From Thiogranum sp. (lineage in GTDB: Bacteria > Pseudomonadota > Gammaproteobacteria > DSM-19610): a stretch of DNA of 64,000 bases. The translations under genes and the position numbers were made by a program. The notes beneath the pieces are model-generated. The model saw only the letters and a program-made list of their open reading frames with translations, was not told where the DNA came from and did no database searches. The stretch covers positions 1 to 64,000 of the forward strand of contig JAGXGS010000060.1 of NCBI GenBank assembly GCA_024636585.1, in the 5' to 3' direction. How positions within the stretch are numbered: position 1 is the first letter of the stretch; each line of letters opens with the position of its first letter. Below are positions 40,767 to 50,074 of this stretch, piece by piece.

Positions 40767-41492
40767 CTACATCCGGAACTGGTCGCCAAGGTAAACTTCG
40801 CGAACTTTCTGGTTCTGAAGAATCGCATCAGGTGGGCCCTCTGCCAGCGTCCTGCCACTGCCGATGATGTAGGCGCGGTCGCAAATACCCAGCGTTTCCC
40901 GAACGTTGTGATCGGTTATCAGTACGCCGATACCGCGCTCTGTCAGGTGTTCCACCAGTCGCTGGATGTCTTTCACGGATATCGGGTCCACGCCCGCGAA
41001 GGGTTCATCGAGCAACATGAAGCGCGGTTCCATAGCCAGCGCCCGGGCAATTTCGACACGCCGGCGCTCACCGCCCGACAGGCTCATGCCTTTCTGGTCG
41101 TGCAGGTGGGCGATGTGCAACTCCTGCATCAGACTGTCGAGTTTGTCGGCACGTTGCGGGGGAGTTAAATCCTTGCGCATTTCCAGTACTGCAAGCAGAT
41201 TATCGGCGACGCTGAGCTTGCGGAACACCGAAGCTTCCTGTGGCAGGTATCCCACCCCGTGGCGGGCGCGTATATGCATGGGGAAACGTGTCAGTTCCGT
41301 GTCGTCCAGCCACACTGAGCCGCCGTCTCCCGGCACCAGTCCCACTATCATATAGAAGCAGGTGGTCTTGCCGGCACCGTTGGGGCCCAGCAGGCCCACC
41401 ACTTCACCGCTGTCTACGTGCAGTGAAACGGATTCAATCACCTGACGGCCCGAATAGCTTTTATTGAGGTCGCGTGCCTGGAGTCGACTCAT
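40767..41492 (-). CDS. lptB: LPS export ABC transporter ATPase LptB
   Basis: LptB powers LPS extraction from the inner membrane with LptFG and LptC. The 241-residue product has Walker [15 protein letters not shown], signature [19 protein letters not shown], and Walker [14 protein letters not shown] with the switch His in [11 protein letters not shown]. It overlaps lptA by 4 bp and ends the kdsD-kdsC-lptC-lptA-lptB run. The permease genes lptF and lptG are not in the window. Confidence 0.97.
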   Translation of the reverse strand: MSRLQARDLNKSYSGRQVIESVSLHVDSGEVVGLLGPNGAGKTTCFYMIVGLVPGDGGSVWLDDTELTRFPMHIRARHGVGYLPQEASVFRKLSVADNLLAVLEMRKDLTPPQRADKLDSLMQELHIAHLHDQKGMSLSGGERRRVEIARALAMEPRFMLLDEPFAGVDPISVKDIQRLVEHLTERGIGVLITDHNVRETLGICDRAYIIGSGRTLAEGPPDAILQNQKVREVYLGDQFRM

Positions 41493-42007
41493 GGGGTGGC
41501 GGATTCTGGCCGCTCGGGTGCGGTTTTGGGCTGAATGGTGATGTGTACCCGCTCGTCCGGCTCGTCGGTTCCAGCGTTGACTTTATCGCGTGGCACGTCG
41601 TACTCGATCCGTTGGCTGCGCAATACATTGCCTTCCTGAGTGACCTGCGCATCCCTGAGCATGATGATGCGCTCCGGTTCCGTGTAGTATTCCATGCGCT
41701 GCGCCCGGGCATGCACGTCCTCATCCTTGTTGTCAGGTCGTTGCTGATAGGTCGCCGGTTCACCGTCCACTACGACTTTGCGGATTTCGTTATCGGCGCT
41801 GTAAATGGTCATCAGTTCCCCAGTCAGCTTCATGGTGCCCTGGGTGACTTTAACGTTGCCGTGATAGGTGCTGATGCCGGTTGCATCATCCAGTTCCACC
41901 CGGTCCGCCTCGATGTGCATGGGTTGCTCACGGTCGGTCGACAATGCCCAGCCTTGCAGCGGCACCAGCAACAGCAACAATATCCAGCTACGCGGCAGTT
42001 TATTCAT
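41489..42007 (-). CDS. lptA: Periplasmic LPS transport protein LptA
   Basis: LptA forms the periplasmic beta-jellyroll bridge that carries LPS to LptD/LptE. The 172-residue product has a signal peptide ([15 protein letters not shown]). The OstA domain follows, with [30 protein letters not shown] and a matching C-terminal strand set. The tail after residue 150 is Pro/Glu-rich. It overlaps lptC by 8 bp and lptB by 4 bp. Confidence 0.96.
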   Translation of the reverse strand: MNKLPRSWILLLLLVPLQGWALSTDREQPMHIEADRVELDDATGISTYHGNVKVTQGTMKLTGELMTIYSADNEIRKVVVDGEPATYQQRPDNKDEDVHARAQRMEYYTEPERIIMLRDAQVTQEGNVLRSQRIEYDVPRDKVNAGTDEPDERVHITIQPKTAPERPESATP

Positions 42008-42548
42008 GAGTGGCTTTTACCTGCTCCAGTAGTTCGATGCGTTGTTGGCCAAGATCGGCGCGCAGGCCTAACGCGCTAAAATGCCAGCTCCCCGTCCGTA
42101 ACACAACCGGGGTATCGGTTGAGATGCGATCACCGCTGCGGGCAATTTCCAGATGACTGGTTTCCACGGTGACAGTAGCGTTGGGCTGCTGGTCGCGCAA
42201 CAGTACATCCTGCTCCAGATGAATCGGGCCCTGGTCGGGAAACGTCCGGCCGCGTTGCGCGCTGAGCAGCCAACGCCGGTCGCGCTGATCGCGCAGTTCC
42301 ATACGCGGTTCGAACAGCACCGCCGGTTCCTGCCGGGTCCATTGTTCCAGACGGCTGGCCTGGATTTCCTGTTCTATCTGACCGCCGGTATCGAACAGTT
42401 GCCAATGTGGGGCCTCGACAGAGATGTCCGGGTGCTGTCTGGCGTCGTCAATAACAGCAGCATTGCGCAAAGTCGCCAGATATAGCCAGATCGACGCCAG
42501 GACTGCAATCAGCGTCAGCACCAGGACACCTTTGGATGCCGCTGTCAC
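42000..42548 (-). CDS. lptC: LPS export protein LptC
   Basis: LptC is a single-span inner-membrane protein that passes LPS from LptB2FG to LptA. The 182-residue product has one N-terminal membrane segment (VLVLTLIAVLASIWLYLATL), then a periplasmic OstA-like domain. It starts with GTG, overlapping the kdsC TGA as GTGA. Length is typical of the family. Confidence 0.94.
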   Translation of the reverse strand: MTAASKGVLVLTLIAVLASIWLYLATLRNAAVIDDARQHPDISVEAPHWQLFDTGGQIEQEIQASRLEQWTRQEPAVLFEPRMELRDQRDRRWLLSAQRGRTFPDQGPIHLEQDVLLRDQQPNATVTVETSHLEIARSGDRISTDTPVVLRTGSWHFSALGLRADLGQQRIELLEQVKATHE

Positions 42549-43081
42549 AAGTAACCGTTCAGCTCCATCTCGAGTGCACCCTGTGCTTCCAGAAGCATCT
42601 CGCAGACATCGCGCGCTGCGCCCCTGCCGCCGCTGCGCGGCGTCTGCCAGTGCGAATGCTTGAGCACCCAGGGATGCGCGTTCTGCACCGCGATGGCCAG
42701 GCCAACCTTGCGCATGACCGGCAGATCAACCACATCGTCACCGACATAGGCAATCTGTTCCGGATCCAGCTTGAGCTGTTCCAGCAGTTCGCCGAAACCT
42801 TCCAGCTTGTTTTCCTGGCCCTGGTAGATAAGATCGATGCCGAGGTTGCGCATACGGTGCTCGACAACCTTGGACGTGCGCCCGGTGATGATGGCGCAGC
42901 GCACACCATTTTTCTGCAGCATCTTGATGCCGTGGCCGTCGTGGCTGTGAAACGCTTTGTATTCCTGGCCATCATCGCCCAGAAACAGGCTGCCGTCGGT
43001 GAGTACGCCATCGACGTCAAAAATTACCAGCTTGATATGTGCCGCTTTTTCCATAATGTCTTTCATAGGTTTTGATTCCAC
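42545..43081 (-). CDS. kdsC: 3-deoxy-D-manno-octulosonate 8-phosphate phosphatase
   Basis: KdsC is the HAD-family phosphatase that yields free Kdo for LPS inner core. The 178-residue product has the catalytic FDVDGVLTDGSLFLGDDG at residues 21-38, AIITGRTSKVVEHR, and GDDVVDLPVMRKVGLAIAV with the late Asp pair. An internal Met six codons in is an alternative start. It sits between kdsD and lptC, so Kdo synthesis and LPS export share a transcript. Confidence 0.96.
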   Translation of the reverse strand: MESKPMKDIMEKAAHIKLVIFDVDGVLTDGSLFLGDDGQEYKAFHSHDGHGIKMLQKNGVRCAIITGRTSKVVEHRMRNLGIDLIYQGQENKLEGFGELLEQLKLDPEQIAYVGDDVVDLPVMRKVGLAIAVQNAHPWVLKHSHWQTPRSGGRGAARDVCEMLLEAQGALEMELNGYL

Positions 43082-43096
43082 TGCGTTCGCCTGATG

Positions 43097-44068
43097 CTAG
43101 ACCACGCCGGCACGCAGCAGGTCGTGCATGTTGAGCGCGCCGATCAGCCGTTTGTCGTCGTCCACTACCAGCAGTGCATTGAACTTGCCCGCCTCCATTA
43201 TCTGCAGCGCCTCGGCGGCCAGCAGGCCGGTGCTCACCAGCGTGCAGTCACAGGTCATGGCATCGTCGATCCGGGTGCTGTGCAGATCGAGATTATGATC
43301 CAGCGCGCGGCGCAGATCACCGTCGGTGAATATGCCGGCGACAGTTCCATCGGCAGTGACGACGGCAGTAGCGCCGAGACCCTTCTGGGTCATCTCCAGC
43401 AGTGCATCACAGATCAGTGTGCCCGAGTTCACTCGTGGCACGCGTTCGCCAGTGTGTATCAGGTCGTCGATGAGCAGCAGCAACCGTCGACCCAGCTTGC
43501 CGCCCGGGTGTGAGCGCGCGAAATCATCGGTGGTAAAGCCGCGCACCTCGAGCAGCGAGATTGCCAGGGCATCGCCCATCGCCAGGGCTGCAGTGGTGCT
43601 GGCAGTAGGCGCCAGATCGAGCGGGCAGGCCTCTTTGGCAACACTCACGTCGATATTGACGCTAGCGGCGCGCGCCAGTGTTGAGTTTGGATTGCCGGTC
43701 ATCGAAATCAGCGGCACATTGAGACGCTTGATGATCGGCAGAATGCACAGGATCTCGTCGGTTTCGCCGGAGTTGGACAGCGCCAGCACAACATCTTTGG
43801 CGGTGATCATGCCGAGGTCGCCATGGCTTGCCTCGCCGGGATGCACGAAGAACGCGGGTGTGCCGGTGCTGGCCAGGGTCGCGGCGATCTTGCCGCCGAT
43901 GTGCCCCGACTTGCCCATGCCAATGACGACCACTCGCGCTTCACAGTCCAGCATATACCGGCAGGCGCGTACAAAATCATCATTGATGCGGGATTTGAGC
44001 GCCTCTACCGCTGCGGATTCGGTCGCCAGTACAGCGAGACCCAGTGTTTTCAGGATTGTATCGTTCAT
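43097..44068 (-). CDS. kdsD: Arabinose-5-phosphate isomerase
   Basis: KdsD converts ribulose-5-phosphate to arabinose-5-phosphate, the first step to Kdo. The 323-residue product has an N-terminal SIS sugar-isomerase domain (VVIGMGKSGHIGGKIAATLAS, then SNSGETDEIL). A pair of CBS domains follows (GLGATAVVTADGTVAGIFTDGDLRRAL). It lies 21 bp downstream of the calcium/sodium antiporter gene yrbG, the classic pairing. Confidence 0.97.
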   Translation of the reverse strand: MNDTILKTLGLAVLATESAAVEALKSRINDDFVRACRYMLDCEARVVVIGMGKSGHIGGKIAATLASTGTPAFFVHPGEASHGDLGMITAKDVVLALSNSGETDEILCILPIIKRLNVPLISMTGNPNSTLARAASVNIDVSVAKEACPLDLAPTASTTAALAMGDALAISLLEVRGFTTDDFARSHPGGKLGRRLLLLIDDLIHTGERVPRVNSGTLICDALLEMTQKGLGATAVVTADGTVAGIFTDGDLRRALDHNLDLHSTRIDDAMTCDCTLVSTGLLAAEALQIMEAGKFNALLVVDDDKRLIGALNMHDLLRAGVV

Positions 44069-44089
44069 TCGTTGCTGGCAGCCAGCTCC

Positions 44090-45064
44090 TCAATTTATGG
44101 TGGTGAAGTATAACAGGCTCTGATAGCCGATATAGGTCAGTAGCAGCGCTGACCCCTCGAAACGGTTTATGCGTCCGCCGCGCCCCCGAAACCCGTAGGC
44201 CATCAATAACAATGCCACCGTCAGTCCGATCATGAGCGGGATGTCTCGCGTCAGCACCTCGGGGTCCACTGCAGCGGGATGAATCACGCCCGGCAAACCG
44301 AGCACCGCGAGCAGATTGAACATATTGGAACCGAGTACGTTGCCCACCGCGATATCGTGTTCGTTTTTCAGGGCGCTGACCACGGAAGCGGCCAGCTCCG
44401 GCAGACTGGTGCCGAGGGCGACGATCGTCAGGCCAATAATCAGCTCACTGACGCCGAAATATTCGGCAACCTCCACGGCGCCCCACACCAGCAGTTGCGA
44501 GCTTCCCAGCAATACGGTAATGCCGATCAGCAGCCACACCAGCGAACGCGCCAGCGTCAGGTCGGTGGGGATTTCGGCGGCATATTCGGCCGCCATCGGA
44601 TCGGGGCCGCCACGCGAATTCATGCCCATCCAGATCATCCAGCCTACCATGATGGCCAGCCCGCCCATCAATAGCAGGCCATCGCCAAAGTCGAGTCGGC
44701 CATCGCTGAGCAGCAGCCATGCCAGCACTGTCAGGACAATCAGGATGGGCAGCTCGCGACGCACCGTGCCCGAGTGGACCGACAGCGGCACCACCAGTGC
44801 AGTAATCCCCAGAATCAGCGCAATGTTGGTGATGTTGGAGCCGATGGCATTGCCCACCGCCAGGTTCGAATTGCCCTGGAAAGATGCCACTGCCGACACC
44901 AGTATTTCCGGCGCCGAAGTCCCGAAGCCCACAATCGTCAGACCGATCAGCAAGGGTGACACACCGAGAATGCGCGCGGTGCTGGCGGCGCCGACGACAA
45001 AGCGATCCGCTCCCCACACCAGGAGCGCGAAACCGGCAACAATGGCAAACAGCTGCATCCACAT
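44090..45064 (-). CDS. yrbG: Calcium/sodium antiporter (YrbG family)
   Basis: This inner-membrane cation exchanger of the CaCA family has about ten hydrophobic segments. The two inverted alpha repeats are visible: GFGTSAPEILVSAVASFQGN with AVGNAIGSN, and ALGTSLPELAASVVSALKNE with AVGNVLGSN. Length is 324 residues, as in E. coli YrbG. It is the head of the kds/lpt operon on minus and divergent from the small Cys-rich gene. Why an antiporter gene travels with LPS genes is unclear. Confidence 0.95.
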   Translation of the reverse strand: MWMQLFAIVAGFALLVWGADRFVVGAASTARILGVSPLLIGLTIVGFGTSAPEILVSAVASFQGNSNLAVGNAIGSNITNIALILGITALVVPLSVHSGTVRRELPILIVLTVLAWLLLSDGRLDFGDGLLLMGGLAIMVGWMIWMGMNSRGGPDPMAAEYAAEIPTDLTLARSLVWLLIGITVLLGSSQLLVWGAVEVAEYFGVSELIIGLTIVALGTSLPELAASVVSALKNEHDIAVGNVLGSNMFNLLAVLGLPGVIHPAAVDPEVLTRDIPLMIGLTVALLLMAYGFRGRGGRINRFEGSALLLTYIGYQSLLYFTTIN

Positions 45065-45131
45065 AGGTCGCGTATACTAACGGTTTGCAAACAACCGCGA
45101 CAGAATTGAAATTTCCCGGCAAGGTGGTGTA

Positions 45132-45314
45132 GTGAGCGACATACTTCCGTTCAAGCGGCCGCGGCCCCAGGACCGGCACAAGGGCAATACGCTTTGCCGC
45201 CGCGGATTTCACAAGTGGGTCGTGGTGAACACGCCTTTCGACGTGAAGAAGGGGCGGCTGGTGACCTGCTATCGGTGCGCCCGCTGCGGCGTGGAGAAAA
45301 CTGAAAGTCGTTGA
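45132..45314 (+). CDS. Small Cys/His protein, possible zinc knuckle
   Basis: The 60-residue protein starts at GTG 45132 with AAGGTGGTG a few bases upstream. It has Cys22, His27, Cys46, Cys49 and Cys52, with the core LCRRGFHKW and CYRCARCG, suggesting one bound zinc. The Cys-Arg-x2-HKW opening resembles short DUF1660-like proteins. I believe similar small genes occur beside mlaF in other gammaproteobacteria, but that is from memory. The lysine/arginine-rich start would suit nucleic-acid binding. No function is assigned. Confidence 0.75.
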   Translation: MSDILPFKRPRPQDRHKGNTLCRRGFHKWVVVNTPFDVKKGRLVTCYRCARCGVEKTESR

Positions 45315-45340
45315 TGGCTATGAGAAACAGTCAGGTTAAG

Positions 45341-45346
45341 TATAAT
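45341..45346 (+). promoter_or_regulatory. Perfect -10 box just before mlaF
   Basis: TATAAT at 45341-45346 would give a start about base 45353, only two bases before the mlaF ATG at 45355. No good -35 lies at 16-18 bp. If it is active, the mRNA is leaderless. Confidence 0.35.
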
Positions 45347-45354
45347 GCCGCCAG

Positions 45355-46191
45355 ATGACGGCACCAGACACTCCTGATGAAAGCGAAACGCTGATTCGTA
45401 TCCGCGGCCTGCGCTATGCACGCGGCGCGCATATGATATTTGACGGTGTGGATCTGGATATTCCGCGCGGTAAGGTCACCGCTATCATGGGGCCCAGTGG
45501 TACCGGCAAGACCACGCTGTTGCGTCTGATCGGTGGCCAGCTCTATCCGGATGCCGGTAGTATCCAGGTGGACGGGAAGGAGGTTCCGGCGCTGAATCGC
45601 TCGCAGTTGTACGAGTTGCGGCAGCGCATGGGCATGCTTTTTCAGTCCGGCGCACTGCTGACGGATCTCAACGTCTACGATAATGTGGCTTTCCCGCTGC
45701 GCGAACACACCGCCCTGCCGGAGTCGATGATTCGCGACCTGGTGCTGATGAAACTGCACGCTGTTGGGCTGCGCGGTGCCATCGATCTGATGCCTGCCGA
45801 ATTATCCGGCGGCATGGCGCGGCGTGTCGCGCTGGCGCGGGCGATTGCGCTGGATCCCACCATGATCATGTATGACGAACCGTTCACGGGCCAGGACCCG
45901 ATCTCCAAGGGCGCGCTGGTGCAGTTAATCCGTCTTCTGAATGATGCGCTCGGCCTGAGCAGTATCGTGGTGTCGCATGATGTCGCTGAAACAGCGGCGA
46001 TCTCTGATTACGTGTACCTGATTTCCGGCGGCAAGGTGATCGGCCATGGTACGCCGGATATCATCAGGGACAGCGAATCCGAATGGATCAGGCAGTTTAT
46101 GGACGGCCTGCCGGACGGGCCGGTGCCTTTCCATTATCCGGCGCCCGATTACGCTGATGACCTGCTGCGGCACGGCGTCGCGAGCGGGTAG
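45355..46191 (+). CDS. mlaF: Phospholipid transport ATPase MlaF
   Basis: MlaF is the ATPase of the Mla system that keeps phospholipids out of the outer leaflet. The 278-residue product has Walker A GPSGTGKTTLLRLIGGQ, signature LSGGMARRVALARAI, and Walker B TMIMYDEPFTGQDPIS. Its C-terminal extension after about residue 245 is the part that contacts partner MlaF in E. coli. The ATG has no Shine-Dalgarno site and sits directly behind a perfect -10 box. It is first in mlaF-mlaE-mlaD-mlaB. Confidence 0.97.
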   Translation: MTAPDTPDESETLIRIRGLRYARGAHMIFDGVDLDIPRGKVTAIMGPSGTGKTTLLRLIGGQLYPDAGSIQVDGKEVPALNRSQLYELRQRMGMLFQSGALLTDLNVYDNVAFPLREHTALPESMIRDLVLMKLHAVGLRGAIDLMPAELSGGMARRVALARAIALDPTMIMYDEPFTGQDPISKGALVQLIRLLNDALGLSSIVVSHDVAETAAISDYVYLISGGKVIGHGTPDIIRDSESEWIRQFMDGLPDGPVPFHYPAPDYADDLLRHGVASG

Positions 46192-46197
46192 GGCGAT

Positions 46198-46980
46198 ATG
46201 CTGAACGCTATACGCCAGATTGGCCGCAACAGTATCCGCTTCTTCACCAAGCTGGGGCGTTCGGTATTATTTTTGCTGAAGACTCTGGCCGGTATTCCCT
46301 CAGTATTGCGGCGTCCGCATTTGTTGATCGCGCAACTGCTGTCGGTGGGTGTGCTTTCGCTTCTGATCATTGCCGTGTCCGGCCTGTTCGTCGGCATGGT
46401 GCTGGCGCTCCAGGGCTACAATACGCTGGTAGGTTTCGGCGCCGAGGAATCGTTGGGCGTGGTTGTGGCGCTGTCGATCGTGCGCGAGCTCGGGCCGGTC
46501 GTTACGGCGCTGTTGTTCGCCGGGCGCGCCGGTTCGGCACTGACTGCGGAAATCGGATTGATGAAAGCAACCGAACAGCTTTCCGGAATGGAAATGATGG
46601 CGGTCGATCCTATGCATCGCATCATTGCGCCGCGCTTTCTGGCCGGCTTTCTGTCCATGCCGCTGCTGGCCGCGGTATTCAGTGCGGTAGGTGTATACGG
46701 CGGTTTCTTTGTTGGCGTCGGCCTGCTGGGCGTGGATGACGGCGCCTACTGGTCGCAGATGCAGGCAGCAGTCGATGTTAACGAAGATGTGCTCAATGGT
46801 GTCATCAAAAGCCTGGTGTTCGGCTTTGTGGTGACCTGGATCGCGGTCTTTGAAGGTTACGATGCAGTTCCTACCTCGGAAGGTGTCAGCCGCGCCACCA
46901 CCCGTACGGTAGTGCATGCGGCGCTGGCGGTGCTGGGACTGGACTTCGTGTTGACTGCGCTGATGTTTGGAGAGGTTTAA
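46198..46980 (+). CDS. mlaE: Phospholipid transport permease MlaE
   Basis: MlaE is the MCE-associated permease. The 260-residue product has about five membrane segments and the family signatures [40 protein letters not shown], and [20 protein letters not shown], which forms the coupling helix contacting MlaF. It follows mlaF by 6 bp. mlaD starts 16 bp after its stop. Confidence 0.97.
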   Translation: MLNAIRQIGRNSIRFFTKLGRSVLFLLKTLAGIPSVLRRPHLLIAQLLSVGVLSLLIIAVSGLFVGMVLALQGYNTLVGFGAEESLGVVVALSIVRELGPVVTALLFAGRAGSALTAEIGLMKATEQLSGMEMMAVDPMHRIIAPRFLAGFLSMPLLAAVFSAVGVYGGFFVGVGLLGVDDGAYWSQMQAAVDVNEDVLNGVIKSLVFGFVVTWIAVFEGYDAVPTSEGVSRATTRTVVHAALAVLGLDFVLTALMFGEV

Positions 46981-46996
46981 TGGCTGGACGATCGAT

Positions 46997-47467
46997 ATGA
47001 GACAAAGCAAATCCGTCGAACTGATGGTCGGCATGTTTGTTGCGGCGGGTCTTGCCGCGTTATTCGTGCTGGCGATGAAAGTAAGCAATCTGAGCAGTTT
47101 TACACCTGCCGACAGTTATCAGGTCACTGCACGGTTTGATAATATCGGCGGCCTCAAGGTGCGCTCGCCGGTGACGGCAGGTGGAGTGAGAGTCGGTCGG
47201 GTCGCGGCGATCGAATACGACAGCACCCGCTTCGAAGCGGTGACTACACTGGAAATAGATCAGCGCTACGACAGCTTTCCGATGGACACCTCGGCCAGCA
47301 TCTACACCGCGGGTCTGCTGGGCGAGCAGTACGTCGGACTGGAGCCGGGAGGTGCCGAGGAAGTGCTGGAAGACGGTGCGGATATCTACCTGACTCAGCC
47401 GGCGATGATCATCGAGAAGCTGGTCAGCAAGTTTCTGTTCGACAAGGCGTCGGGCGACGGTGAATAA
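46997..47467 (+). CDS. mlaD: MCE-domain lipid-binding protein MlaD
   Basis: MlaD forms a periplasmic hexameric ring that passes lipid between MlaFE and MlaC. From ATG 46997 (MRQSKSVELMVGMFVAAGLA) it has 156 residues: one N-terminal membrane segment, then one MCE domain (ARFDNIGGLKVRSPVTAGGVRVG, SIYTAGLLGEQYVGLEPG). The track start ten codons earlier overlaps mlaE's end. The gene that normally follows, mlaC, is missing; mlaB comes next with an 8-bp overlap. Confidence 0.95.
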   Translation: MRQSKSVELMVGMFVAAGLAALFVLAMKVSNLSSFTPADSYQVTARFDNIGGLKVRSPVTAGGVRVGRVAAIEYDSTRFEAVTTLEIDQRYDSFPMDTSASIYTAGLLGEQYVGLEPGGAEEVLEDGADIYLTQPAMIIEKLVSKFLFDKASGDGE

Positions 47468-47780
47468 AACCGCCACCCCGGCAGCGAGTTTGCGTGAAGG
47501 CGCAAACGGTCGACTGGAAATCCACGGAGACCTCAGCTTCGAGTCAGTACCGGCGCTGTGGCAGGCATGTGCCGCGCGCTTCGCCCAGGGCGAGGCGCCG
47601 GACGTCGAACTGGGACAGGTGCAACGTTCTGACAGTGCCGGTCTGGCGCTACTGCTGGAGTGCCTGCGTGCCACACACCAAACCGGAGCTTCAATCAGGT
47701 TTTTTAATATTCCCGAGCAAATGCTAGCGATCGCCCGCGCCAGCAGCCTCGATCAGGTGTTGCCACTGCACCACGACTGA
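47460..47780 (+). CDS. mlaB: STAS-domain protein MlaB
   Basis: MlaB is the cytoplasmic STAS protein that stabilises MlaF. The 106-residue product has the STAS features: LEIHGDLSFESVPALWQ, then the anti-sigma-antagonist-like loop QRSDSAGLALLLEC. It starts at GTG 47460, overlapping mlaD's end. Its presence directly after mlaD shows that mlaC has been lost or moved in this genome. Confidence 0.92.
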   Translation: MNKTATPAASLREGANGRLEIHGDLSFESVPALWQACAARFAQGEAPDVELGQVQRSDSAGLALLLECLRATHQTGASIRFFNIPEQMLAIARASSLDQVLPLHHD

Positions 47781-47837
47781 CTCGATTTAGCGCACCTCAA
47801 CGGTTATCATCCGGATTCGCAATATAAGGTGAACAGC

Positions 47838-48077
47838 ATGCAGGCAGAAGAACTGAAAAAACGGATTGAAGAGGGCGTGCCCACGGCACAGGCGTCAGTC
47901 AAAGGTGATGGCGACCATTTCGAGGCCGTCGTGGTAAGTCCCGCATTCGAAGGTAAATCCATGGTTCAGCAGCACCAGATGGTTTACGGATCACTGGGCG
48001 ACCTGATGCAGGGCGCGGTGCACGCGTTGGCGCTGCGTACGTTTACGCCGGCGGAATGGGAAAAACAGATTCACTAG
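47838..48077 (+). CDS. ibaG: BolA-family protein IbaG
   Basis: IbaG is a BolA-like protein that partners with monothiol glutaredoxins and is linked to acid stress and iron-sulfur handling. From ATG 47838 (MQAEELKKRIEEG), with AAGGTG six bases upstream, it has 79 residues and the signature GDGDHFEAVVVSPAFEGKS, plus VYGSLGDLM and a late His pair. In many gammaproteobacteria murA follows; here hisG starts 39 bp later. Confidence 0.93.
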   Translation: MQAEELKKRIEEGVPTAQASVKGDGDHFEAVVVSPAFEGKSMVQQHQMVYGSLGDLMQGAVHALALRTFTPAEWEKQIH

Positions 48078-48116
48078 GGCGCGCGCATCGAAGCGCGTGC
48101 TGTGCAGGCACCCCGC

Positions 48117-48767
48117 ATGTCGGAACAACTCACCATAGCGCTCTCCAAAGGGCGTATTTTCAAGGAAACCCTGCCGCTGCTGGCGCACGCCGGTATCGAG
48201 CCTCTGGATGACCCGGAAACCAGTCGCAAGCTGATCCTGGATACCAATCACGATGACGTGAAACTGGTGATCATCCGGGCCTCGGATGTACCGACCTATG
48301 TCCAGTATGGCGCGGCCGATCTCGGTGTCGCCGGCAAGGACGTGTTGCTGGAACATGGCGGCGAGGGTTTGTATGAACCACTGGATTTGCATATCGCCTG
48401 TTGCAGGCTGATGGTTGCCGGTCGCCAGCCGCGTTCGGAACGGGCGCAACGGCTGCGCATCGCTACCAAATATGTCAACAGCACCCGGCGTTATTTCGCC
48501 GGACTGGGACAGCAGGTGGAGATCATCAAGCTGTACGGCTCGATGGAGCTGGCGCCGCTGGTCGGCCTGTCCGATTACATCGTGGACGTGGTCGATACCG
48601 GCAATACTCTCAAGGCCAACGGGCTGCAACCGCTGGAGCTGATCGCCGACATCAGTTCGCGACTGGTGGTGAACCGGGCTTCGATGAAGCGCAAGCATGC
48701 ACGCGTGCAGGCGTTCATCGACCAGATTGCCGAGGCGGTGCGCAAGCGCCAGGAGCAGGCGGCCTGA
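48117..48767 (+). CDS. hisG: ATP phosphoribosyltransferase, short form
   Basis: HisG joins ATP and PRPP in the first step of histidine synthesis. The ATG at 48117 ([20 protein letters not shown]) gives 216 residues. The C-terminal ACT-like regulatory domain of long HisG is absent, so this is the short form that needs the HisRS-like subunit HisZ. The catalytic [13 protein letters not shown] segment is intact. HisZ is not in the window. hisD follows 2 bp later. Confidence 0.97.
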   Translation: MSEQLTIALSKGRIFKETLPLLAHAGIEPLDDPETSRKLILDTNHDDVKLVIIRASDVPTYVQYGAADLGVAGKDVLLEHGGEGLYEPLDLHIACCRLMVAGRQPRSERAQRLRIATKYVNSTRRYFAGLGQQVEIIKLYGSMELAPLVGLSDYIVDVVDTGNTLKANGLQPLELIADISSRLVVNRASMKRKHARVQAFIDQIAEAVRKRQEQAA

Positions 48768-48769
48768 CG

Positions 48770-50074
48770 ATGGTCGATATCCGGCGGCTCGACAGCAGTA
48801 ATCCTGCATTCCATGAGCAACTCGATCAGTTGCTGGCCTGGGAGCAGGACGCGGGTGTTCAGCTTGAACAGACCGTGCGTGACATCCTCGCCGCGATTCG
48901 CTCGCGCGGGGATGCCGCATTGCTCGAGTACACCAATCGGTTCGATCGTATGCAGGCGGCCAGTGTCGCTGAACTGGAAATCGACGCCGGACGTATCCAG
49001 CAGGCATTCAAGGCCATTCCCTCATTGCAGCGCGAGGCGCTGGAAGTCGCGGCCGCGCGCATTCGGGACTATGCAGAACGTCAGAAACTGGAATCCTGGT
49101 CCTACAGTGAACCGGATGGCACGCTGCTCGGACAGCAGGTAACGCCGCTGGATCGCGCCGGCCTGTATGTGCCGGGAGGCAAGGCCGCCTACCCGTCTTC
49201 GGTACTGATGAATGCCATCCCCGCCAAGGTTGCCGGGGTCGGTGAACTGATCATGGTAGTGCCGACTCCGGATGGCGTCGTCAACGAACTGGTGCTGGCC
49301 GCCGCCGCGGTCGCCGGCGTCGACCGGGTGTTCGCTATCGGCGGTGCCCAGGCGGTTGCCGCACTGGCGTTTGGTACCGAGACGATTCCGCGCGTCGACA
49401 AGATTGTCGGGCCCGGGAATGCTTATGTGGCGACAGCCAAAGGCATGGTATTCGGCCAGGTCGGCATCGACATGATCGCCGGTCCCTCGGAAATACTGGT
49501 GATCTGCGATGGCCGCACCGACGCCGACTGGATCGCGATGGATCTGTTTTCACAAGCCGAGCACGACGAGGATGCGCAGTCGATCCTGCTCAGTCCCGAT
49601 GCAGCGTTTCTGGACCGGGTGGTGGCCAGCATCGAGAAGCAATTGCCGCAGATGGAACGCGCCGACATTATCCGCGCCTCGCTGGAAGCGCGCGGCGCCC
49701 TGATCCAGGTGCGCGATCTCGACGAAGCGGTGGAGATCGCCAATCGCATTGCCCCGGAGCACCTCGAGCTGTCGGTGGAAGATCCGCAACAGATGGCGCC
49801 GCGGATTCGTCACGCCGGCGCAATCTTCATGGGCCGCCACACCGCCGAGGCAGTTGGCGACTACTGCGCCGGACCCAATCACGTGCTGCCGACCTCGCGC
49901 ACTGCGCGCTTTTCATCGCCGCTCGGCGTGTACGATTTTCAGAAGCGTTCCAGCCTGATTTTCTGCTCGGCGGCCGGTGCTGCGAATCTTGGTGGCCCCG
50001 CGGCGACGCTGGCGCGTGGTGAAGGACTGACAGCGCACGCACTTTCAGCGGAATACCGGATACCCAAACAGTGA
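48770..50074 (+). CDS. hisD: Histidinol dehydrogenase
   Basis: HisD carries out the last two oxidations from histidinol to histidine. The real gene starts at ATG 48770 ([18 protein letters not shown]), giving 434 residues; the longer ORF shadows hisG. Signatures are [18 protein letters not shown], the zinc and catalytic region [34 protein letters not shown], and [20 protein letters not shown]. It overlaps hisC as GTGA. Confidence 0.97.
   Translation: MVDIRRLDSSNPAFHEQLDQLLAWEQDAGVQLEQTVRDILAAIRSRGDAALLEYTNRFDRMQAASVAELEIDAGRIQQAFKAIPSLQREALEVAAARIRDYAERQKLESWSYSEPDGTLLGQQVTPLDRAGLYVPGGKAAYPSSVLMNAIPAKVAGVGELIMVVPTPDGVVNELVLAAAAVAGVDRVFAIGGAQAVAALAFGTETIPRVDKIVGPGNAYVATAKGMVFGQVGIDMIAGPSEILVICDGRTDADWIAMDLFSQAEHDEDAQSILLSPDAAFLDRVVASIEKQLPQMERADIIRASLEARGALIQVRDLDEAVEIANRIAPEHLELSVEDPQQMAPRIRHAGAIFMGRHTAEAVGDYCAGPNHVLPTSRTARFSSPLGVYDFQKRSSLIFCSAAGAANLGGPAATLARGEGLTAHALSAEYRIPKQ

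Noticed and set aside
48401-48769. N-terminal extension of hisD
   Set aside because: Out-of-frame reading of hisG; HisD begins at 48770.
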